Below, in pieces: positions 56,101 to 64,000 of a stretch of 64,000 nucleotides of DNA. The notes below the pieces were generated by a model. It did no database searches and had not been told where the DNA came from. It saw nothing but the letters and a program-made list of their open reading frames with translations. The stretch's first letter is position 1. The number at the start of each line of letters is the position of its first letter. This DNA is from Salisapilia sapeloensis (Eukaryota > Oomycota > Peronosporomycetes > Peronosporales > Salisapiliaceae). The translations under genes and the position numbers were made by a program. The stretch lies in NCBI GenBank assembly GCA_023334545.1, contig JAADVB010000083.1, positions 1-64,000 of the forward strand. The letters run 5' to 3'.

Positions 56101-59100
56101 TATGAACTCGTGGAACGCAACCGGATGCAACGCATTGACGAACTCGTTGCTAGTTATCGATCCATTGGTCCTTTACTTATCAAAGTAGAAGAGCTTGTCG
56201 CTGGGGTGAACACAGGAACGAGTCCAAAGCTGGCGACGTATTACATGTATTGGGAGCGTCGGATCTTTAACGCGATAACGAGAATGATCATCGCATCAAT
56301 GATCACCTTCCAAGCTCTCTTAAATATCCATACGAAGGAACTAGCTGCGGTATCACCTGCAGCTGCTATTAAGAGACCACCCTTATGTAAGGTGCTCGCT
56401 ACGATGAATGGAAAAGATATTGTCGTCGCACCGACCTTGTCGGACATGTACAAGTATTTGAGCAAAGCAGTGAAGCATATCGTTGAGAGTGCCAAATCCT
56501 TCTTGCGTTGGATGCATGGTACGTGCCGTGAAGCCGAGCCGCTCCTTATTAGCGACGACGAAGAACCAGTGGTATACACCTTCTTCTCGGATATATCGCA
56601 GAATCCGTACATTATTAAGATCACCTTGTCACTTAATCAAGAGATCCACAAGGTGTTTAACATTGTGAATCGATACTTGGACAGTTGGCGACGATATGAC
56701 ACCGTCTACAACTTGTGGAATCCCAAGCGTCGAACAGCGCTGGAAAAGCTCGCCGATAAGAACCCACCTTGCGTCTACTTTGACACGCGTATGATGCAGT
56801 ACAGTCGTCTTGCAGAGTCTGTTCGCAATCAACCGACGGAGAAAGACACTGACTTTTTGCAGATCAACTGTCTCCCCGTCGCGCTTTCCATTGCAAAGCA
56901 AGCTGAGATCTGGAAAGACGATTACGGTATGATCTTGCACAATCTTTCGACGCAGCTCTTGAACAAAATTACTTCCAAAATGGATGAACTGACAGCCGAG
57001 CTGGAGGTCGTTCCGGATGATTTGGAGTCACTAAAAGGTGTTCTCAATACAGTCGCTCGTGTCAAGTCGATGAACATGAGCATCGAGCTCGAGTATACTG
57101 ATATCATCGAACGATATCGGACGCTCCGGATCTACAGCATTGAGGTGGAGGCAGAAGAAAGCGAGAGAGCTTTTGGTCTCGAGGCCCGATGGAAAGATCT
57201 GGTGATCATGGCCAAGACCAAAGACCTACGCCTTGTCAAGGTCAAAGATCAATTCCGTACAGTAACTCAAGACGATGCGTCTGCGTTTGCTGAAGAATGC
57301 AAAAGTATTAAAAAGGAGTTTCTTGATGCTGGACCTGGTACTTGTTCCCATGATTTAGATGCTGGTGTTGAAAAAGTAGCAGAGTACAAGAGCAAGATGG
57401 AAGAATATAAGAAACGAAAGCAAGAGCTTTCCAATGCAGAGAATCTATTTGCGCTACCAATCTCTTCCTATCCAGAGCTACAAGAGCTACATGATGCTCT
57501 CGATAAACAAGTGCTCATCTATACGCTATATTCAGAGCAAAAGGAGTTTATCGATCAACTTTCCAGCATGTTGTGGAGCGACTTGGATGTCGCGACAATG
57601 ACAAAAGGTATTGAGGACCTCGAGAAGAGATGCCGCAAATTCCCGAAAGACCTTCGGAGTATGTCTACTTTTACAGAAGTAGAAAAACAGATCATCGCTT
57701 TCAGGGAAAGCATTCCTCTCATCCAAAGTTTAAAGAATGATGCGATGAAACCAAGGCATTGGGATGAGCTCATGAGCGTCACGGGTGTCTCGTTCGAGAT
57801 GAATCTTAAGACTTTTACCCTCAACAACTTGTTTTCCATGAAGCTCCACCGTTTCGCTACTGAAATTGGAGAGATCGTAAATGCAGCGATGCAAGAGCAA
57901 AAGATAGACCAAGAGCTGCAAAAGATCGAAGATGCGTGGGCTAAAGCTTGTCTCGATGTCATCAAGTACCGCAAAAATGGTGTCGAGAGAGGGTTCGTAC
58001 TACGTGCTGCGGATGAGCTCAAACTAGCACTTGAAGACCACATGCTTAATCTGCAAACCATGTCCGGCTCTCGCTTCATCTCAAGTTTTGCAGACCGTGT
58101 ACGCAAGTGGGAGAAGACACTTGGTGTCGTGAACGAATGCATCGATATATGGTTCGTCGTCCAACGAAAATGGATGTACCTTGAGAGTATCTTTGTCGGC
58201 GCAGAAGATATTCGTCAACAGCTTCCGGAAGAAGCAAAGAAGTTTGACGCTATTGATAAAGCATGGAAGGCGATTATGACAACCACTTCCAAAAATGCCA
58301 ATGCGGTGGAGGCATGCACAGCCGAAAATCGCGTCGACACGCTGCATAACTTGTCCGAACGCTTGGACAAGTGTCAAAAGTCGCTCAGTGATTATCTAGA
58401 TACCAAACGTAACTCTTTCCCTCGCTTCTTCTTCATCTCGGATGATGAACTTCTAAGTGTACTTGGTTCGTCCGATCCGACGTCGATTCAAGTTCACATG
58501 CTGAAGCTGTTTGATAATGTTAAGGAGCTTGGTTTTGCTCGAAGCAATAAGCAAATATCGACGATGACAAGTGCTGAAGGAGAAGGCTTTCCATTCCGGA
58601 CACTTGCACCTGTCGAAGGTCCAGTGGAAACATGGATGACTGGTGTTGAAGACGAGATGCGGTTAACATTGCAACAAATTGCAAAGGAAGGAGTCTTTCA
58701 ATATGCTACCACTGCGCGTACACAATGGCTTGGAGAAGTTCTCGGTATGGTCGGGCTAGTTGGTAGTCAGATCTGGTGGACGTGGGAAGTGGAAGACGTG
58801 TTCCGTCGTGTTAAGAAAGGTGACAAGTATGCGATGAAAGCATTAGAGGTCAAGCTAACAACACAATTGAACGAGCTGGTGCGACGCGTACGAGAACCAC
58901 TCGATCGATTGACACGGAAGAAAGTGAATACGCTGCTTATCATTGACGTCCATGCGCGTGATATTGTCGACTCATTCGTTCGTGACAGTATTTTACACGA
59001 AAAAGAGTTCGCTTGGGAGTCTCAGCTACGTTTCTACTGGCAGAAAGATGTGGATGATGTTGTCATACGTCAATGCACTGGTACTTTCCGATATGGTTAC

Positions 59101-62100
59101 GAGTATATGGGTCTAAACGGTCGACTTGTGATCACACCTCTTACCGATAGATGCTACATGACACTCACACAAGCCTTGACCTTTAAGCTGGGAGGATCGC
59201 CTGCAGGTCCAGCTGGTACCGGAAAGACTGAGACTGTTAAGGATCTGGCGAAATCCCTCGCTCTGCCATGCTACGTCATCAACTGCGGCGAAGGTCTTGA
59301 CTACAAAGCAATGGGTAGCACGTTTTCTGGTCTCGTTCAAGTCGGCGCGTGGGGCTGCTTTGATGAGTTCAATCGCATTAACATTGAAGTGCTTTCCGTC
59401 GTGTCAGCTCAGCTGCGTGCGATTCAAAATGCGCTCAACTACGACAAACCTACGTGTGACATTGGCTTCGGTACAGAGATATCCATCCATCGGACAGCCG
59501 GATTCGCTACATGTGGCTTCTTTATTACAATGAACCCTGGATATGCTGGAAGAACTGAGCTACCAGATAATCTTAAGGCTCTCTTCCGACCTGTGACGAT
59601 GATCGTCCCGGACTTACTGCAAATCTGTCAGATCATGCTTTTTTCCGAAGGTTTCGAGCATGCGGTGGAGCTTGCAAAGAAGATGACTGTGTTGTACAAG
59701 CTATCAAAAGAACAGTTGTCAAAGCAATATCACTATGACTTCGGTCTTCGGGCACTCAAAAGTGTGCTCGTCATGGCTGGGTCACTTAAACGTGAGTATA
59801 GTGAGATGAGCGAAGGGCTGGTTCTGATGCGAGCTCTTCGAGATAGCAACATGCCGAAGTTTGTCTATGAGGATGTACCGTTGTTTAAGGGGCTGATCAA
59901 CGATCTCTTCCCAGGGTTGGACTGTCCTCGTGTGGGCTATGCAGAACTGAAGGATGCAATTGTTGGTGAACTTGAGGCAGGCGAATTCAACCCAGAGGAA
60001 GAGGCGGTGTACGCCAGTCAAGTCGACAAGGTGATCCAAATGTACGAGACCATGCTTGTGCGGCACACGACGATGATCGTCGGTCCGACGCAAGGAGGCA
60101 AGACCCTGGTACTGAATACGCTTGCCGCTGCATCGAAAGTAGCTTTAAACGAGATAGTCAAGATATTCGTCGTTAATCCTAAGGCACAACCAATTGCAGA
60201 GTTGTACGGTACGATGGATCCGGTCACGCGCGACTGGACGGACGGTGTTTTGTCTAAGCTTTTCCGGGAACTCAATCAACCTTTACCTACTGGACGTGAA
60301 AATGAAAAGCGGTGGCTCATTTATGACGGAGATGTGGATGCCGTTTGGGTAGAAAACATGAACAGTGTAATGGACGATAACAAGCTTCTTACTCTTCCAA
60401 ACGGTGAGCGTATCCGACTACAGCCCCATTGCTGCATGATTTGCGAGACCTTTGATTTGCAGTACGCGTCTCCTGCTACGATCAGTCGATGTGGCATGGT
60501 ATGGGTCGATCCGAAAGATCTGGGCTATCGTCCTTACTACGAAAGATGGCTTAAGAAAAAGTATCCTGTTCAACCTGCAGCTACCACAGCTGGGGATGTG
60601 GCTGAGGCTGCCATCGTTGGTGTCGCAGAGGACATTTCGCTTGAGCGAAAGCTACTGCTAGAGCTCTTTGACAAGTATGTTCCTCGATGCATTGATTTCA
60701 TCCTCGAGGGTATGCTTAGTCCAGACGTCGTGGTCACGAAATGCCAGCAAGTGATTCCAATCAGCAATATGGAAATGTGCAAGCAGCTCTGTAATTCCAT
60801 GGATGCTTTCTTGCCGACAGGAGAAGAGACAATGGACCCGACATCTGATCGTGTGGCGATAGAAGGTCTCTTTATCTTTGCAATGGTCTGGTCGCTCGGA
60901 GCTGCTCTCGTCGGCAATAGCAGACAGCGTTTCGATGAGTTTGTGAAAGATCTATCGGACTGCTCCTTGCCTACTGGCAGTCTTTATGACCACTTTTACG
61001 ACATTGAGAATAGAAAGTGGCAACCATGGCAATCGCGAGTAGCCGAGTACGTCGAACCTTCACCTTTCAACTTTTCCCACGTCTTCGTACCGACGACGGA
61101 CTCTGTCTTGTACAACTTTATCCTGTCTAGCTGCAGGAATACAGAGAAGCCTATTTTGTTTGTTGGTGAAAGCGGGACAGCTAAAACAGTGACTATCCAG
61201 AATTATCTACAAGAGCTAGATCCGCAGACGAATACGCAGCTGAATATGAACTTTTCTAGTCGAACGAGTAGTTGGGATGTTCAGGTAAACATCCAAGCGA
61301 ATGTTGACAAGAGATCAGGCAAGATCTACGGTCCACCTGCCGGAAAGAAGCTAATTATATTCATTGATGACTTGAACATGCCCAAGGTCGATTTGTATGG
61401 CACTCAGCAACCGATTGCACTATTACACTTTATCATGAGCCAAGGCGCAATGTATGATCGTGGTAAAGATTTGGACTTGCGTATCCTAAAGGATCTTGGC
61501 TTTATTGGCGCCATGGGTCCACCTGGGGGAGGAAGAAACAATGTCGATCCGCGGTTCGTGGCACAATTTAATGTGTACAACCTGACTCCACCAACGAGAC
61601 AAGTGTTGAGTCACATCTACGGATCGATTGTAACAACGTATCTACGTAACTTTCCAGAAGAGATCAGCAGCAAAGGTCAGAGCATGACCGAGTCGCTATT
61701 ACGTTTCTTCGAGTTTGTCTTGGAAAAGCTTCCACCCACACCATCCAAATTCCACTACATCTTCAATCTTCGTGACTTGGGACGCGTGTGTGAAGGTATC
61801 TGTATGGCAACACCTGATAAGTTCTCGTCTGGAGATGCGATGATTCGTCTTTGGCGAAATGAAATTAAGCGAGTCTTCACAGATCGACTCACAAGTGACG
61901 CTGATAATAGTTTCGTGGACTCAATGATCGGTCAAATTATAACGGAATCCTTCCCGACTGAAGCAGAACACGCACTCGAAGAACCAATTCTCTTTGGTGA
62001 CTTTGCCGAGTGCGTCGGTAGACTATCAGGTCAGAGCTCAGAAGACCCGAGACTTTATCAGGACATGGAGTCTTATACTCGCCTAAGAAGCATTTTCAAT

Positions 62101-64000
62101 GAAGTATTAGAAAACTACAACCTTGAGAACAAACCCATGACGCTCGTGCTATTTGAAATGGCGCTTGATCATGTAACGCGCATCCTACGAATCCTGCGCA
62201 ACCCACTCGGACATGCTCTTCTTATCGGTGTTGGAGGTAGTGGTAAACAAAGTCTATCTCGACTCGCAGCATTCACGGCTGGCTACGACTTGTTTGAAAT
62301 CTTCCTCTCGCGCGGATACAGTGAAAATGAGTTCCGAGAAGATTTAAAAGAACTGTACAAGAAACTTGGAAAAGGACCTGTTGTATTCCTCTTTACAGAT
62401 GCACATGCTGTCGAGGAAGGCTTCCTCGAGTTTATTAACAACATGCTTACCACGGGTATGGTGCCTGCTCTGTTTGAAGCAGACGAGCGAGATGCCATGT
62501 CTTCGACAGTAAGAAATGAAGTTCGAGCTGCCGGATTGTCCGAGACAAGTGAGAATTGTTGGAAGTTCTACCTCAATCGATGTCGACAGAATCTCCACGT
62601 CGTCTTGGCAATGTCACCTTCAGGCACGACATTACGCACTCGATGTCGAAACTTCCCAGGCCTCGTATCTGCAACTATCATCGACTGGTTCTTTGCCTGG
62701 CCGGAAGACGCGCTGAAAAGCGTCGCCGAGTACTTTTTAGCCGACGAAGCTATTCCAGAAATAAACCGGTCGCAAGTGATCCAGCACCTCGTGCACGTCC
62801 ACTTGCGTGTAGTGCATGTTGCCCATCAATTCGCTGAGGAACTCCGTCGCTTCTACTACGTTACACCGAAAAACTACTTGGACTTCATCTCTAACTACAG
62901 ACTGCAATTAAAAGAGCACAATCTGAAGGTTCGAGCGAGTATCACGAGACTGCAAGGAGGTTTACAAAAGCTGGTGGAAGCATCTGAAGCAGTCGATCGA
63001 ATGCAAGTAGAGCTATCAGAGAAGAAGATTGTGGTAGATGAAAAGACACTTGCATGTGAAGCACTTATTAAAACGATTGAAGAAAAATCGACGATCGCAA
63101 CGGAGCAACAAGCTTTTGCTGCGTCCAAACAAGTCGAATGCGAGAAAGCTTCTGTTGAAATTGCGAAAGAAAAAGAGGAAGCTGATGCGGCTCTACTAGA
63201 AGCTCTACCGGCCGTGGAAGCTGCTGCTGCTGCACTTCAGGATCTGTCGAAAGCAGATCTAACGGAACTCAAGTCCTTTGCATCACCTCCGCCGCTCGTC
63301 ATGTCTGTCTGCATGTGTGTACTCATCCTCAAGCCAACGGGTCAGGAACTAGACTTGGACTGGAAAGGTGCCAAGGTAATGCTTGGCAATGCAAGTCTTA
63401 TCACACTCTTGAAAGAGTATGAAAAAGATAAGATTACTGCCAAGATGATTACCAAGATCAAGACGTTCTTCAAGAACCCAGACTTGAACGTCGATAACAT
63501 GAAATCTATTTCGAAAGCTGGAGCTGGACTGCTCACATGGGTGCTTGCCATCACCAAGTACCATGAAGTCGCAAAGAATGTCGAGCCGTTGCGACAGAAA
63601 GTAAAGTCCATGGAGAAGGAGCAAGCAGTGAAAGAACGCGAGTTGGAAGAACTCCGAGACACGTTGCAACGTTTACAAAAGGATTTAGATGAATTGTCGG
63701 CTCAATTCCAGGAGGCGAATACAGAACTACAGAACCTCAAGTCGCAAGCAGATCAGATGCAGAAGCGTCTCCAAGCTGCAAGTAAGCTACTAGCAGGCCT
63801 TGGGTCGGAACAGACTCGTTGGACGAAAGATGTTGACGTTTTGCATTTGCAAAAGGAAAGACTGATTGGAGACTGTCTGCTCACTGCGAGTTTCTTGAGT
63901 TATGCCGGTGCCTTTAGCTTTGACTATCGATCAGAATTGATTTACACGGATTTCATTAATGACATCACGGCCAGAGAACTTCCTGTAACGACACCATTTA
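53125..64000 (+). CDS. DNAH10: Axonemal dynein heavy chain, DNAH10 type (3' end outside the window)
   Basis: Exons 53125-53247, 53306-53423 and 53501-64000 give at least 3,580 residues; the last exon is open for 10.5 kb. An in-frame TAG at 53104-53106 supports the ATG at 53125. After a Glu-rich linker come the tail, linker and motor. P-loops are GPAGTGKT (residues 1983-1990), GPTQGGKT (2275), GESGTAKT (2636) and GVGGSGKQ (2990). AAA1 has CFDEFNRIN. AAA3 has YGTQQPIALLHFIM and YDRGKDL, characteristic of the DNAH10 (inner-arm I1/f alpha) group. The microtubule-binding stalk coiled coil begins near residue 3,210. AAA5, AAA6 and the C-terminus are missing. It implies a motile flagellum. Confidence 0.93.

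Overview
This is a eukaryotic nuclear window, most likely from an oomycete (flagellated stramenopile). The sequence shows 31 protein genes on both strands, short introns (about 44 to 95 nt, most 48 to 60), very short spacers and no recognisable transposon, rRNA, tRNA or CRISPR. An axonemal dynein heavy chain points to a flagellated stage. One promoter has a TATA box about 30 nt upstream of a doubled TCATT-type initiator, resembling the oomycete Inr. The mix of dynactin ARP1, GPI-anchor PIG-W, AP-3 sigma and bacterial-type Hsp33, AcpS and class II HMG-CoA reductase fits a stramenopile. The species is inference. Exon structures were read by hand from splice signals, reading frame and family conservation.

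Layout. 1-5.3 kb: 5' end of threonine synthase (-), ARP1/centractin (+), Spinster-like transporter (-), small secreted Tyr/Pro-rich protein (-), ankyrin-repeat protein (-). 5.5-13 kb: an unknown protein (+), di-N-acetylchitobiase (+), histone chaperone HIRA (-), a possibly lipidated PH-like protein (+). 13-21 kb: SANBR-like BTB/zinc protein (+), Hsp33 (+), ESCRT ATPase VPS4 with a Cys-rich insert (-), GMP synthase (+), a doubtful small gene (-), a His-rich acidic type I membrane protein (-). 21-31 kb: holo-ACP synthase (+), class II HMG-CoA reductase with long extensions (-), a 1,872-residue HECT-like protein with a 45-residue tandem repeat (-). 31-41 kb: membrane protein (-), triple cyclic-nucleotide-binding protein (+), PIG-W/GWT1 (-), RWDD1 (+), BTB/BACK protein (-), AP-3 sigma (+), mitochondrial-type coiled-coil protein (-). 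41-64 kb: transportin-3/importin-13-type karyopherin (-), NSUN5 rRNA methyltransferase (-), AP2-like DNA-binding protein (+), VPS39 (-), unknown membrane protein (+), small coiled-coil protein (+), and a DNAH10-type dynein heavy chain (+) that runs off the right edge.

The genes are unrelated housekeeping, trafficking and signalling functions; there is no operon-like or cluster logic. Several fit known complexes elsewhere in the cell: VPS4, VPS39 and AP-3 in endosome/vacuole traffic, and ARP1 with cytoplasmic dynein. What stands out is architecture: convergent neighbours end 25-45 bp apart, divergent neighbours share very short start-to-start spacers, and 5' splice sites favour GTAC/GTAT over GTAA. 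The most unusual proteins are the HECT domain with isoleucine where the catalytic cysteine belongs, VPS4 with ten cysteines inserted near its C-terminus, and the class II HMG-CoA reductase with a roughly 350-residue C-terminal extension.
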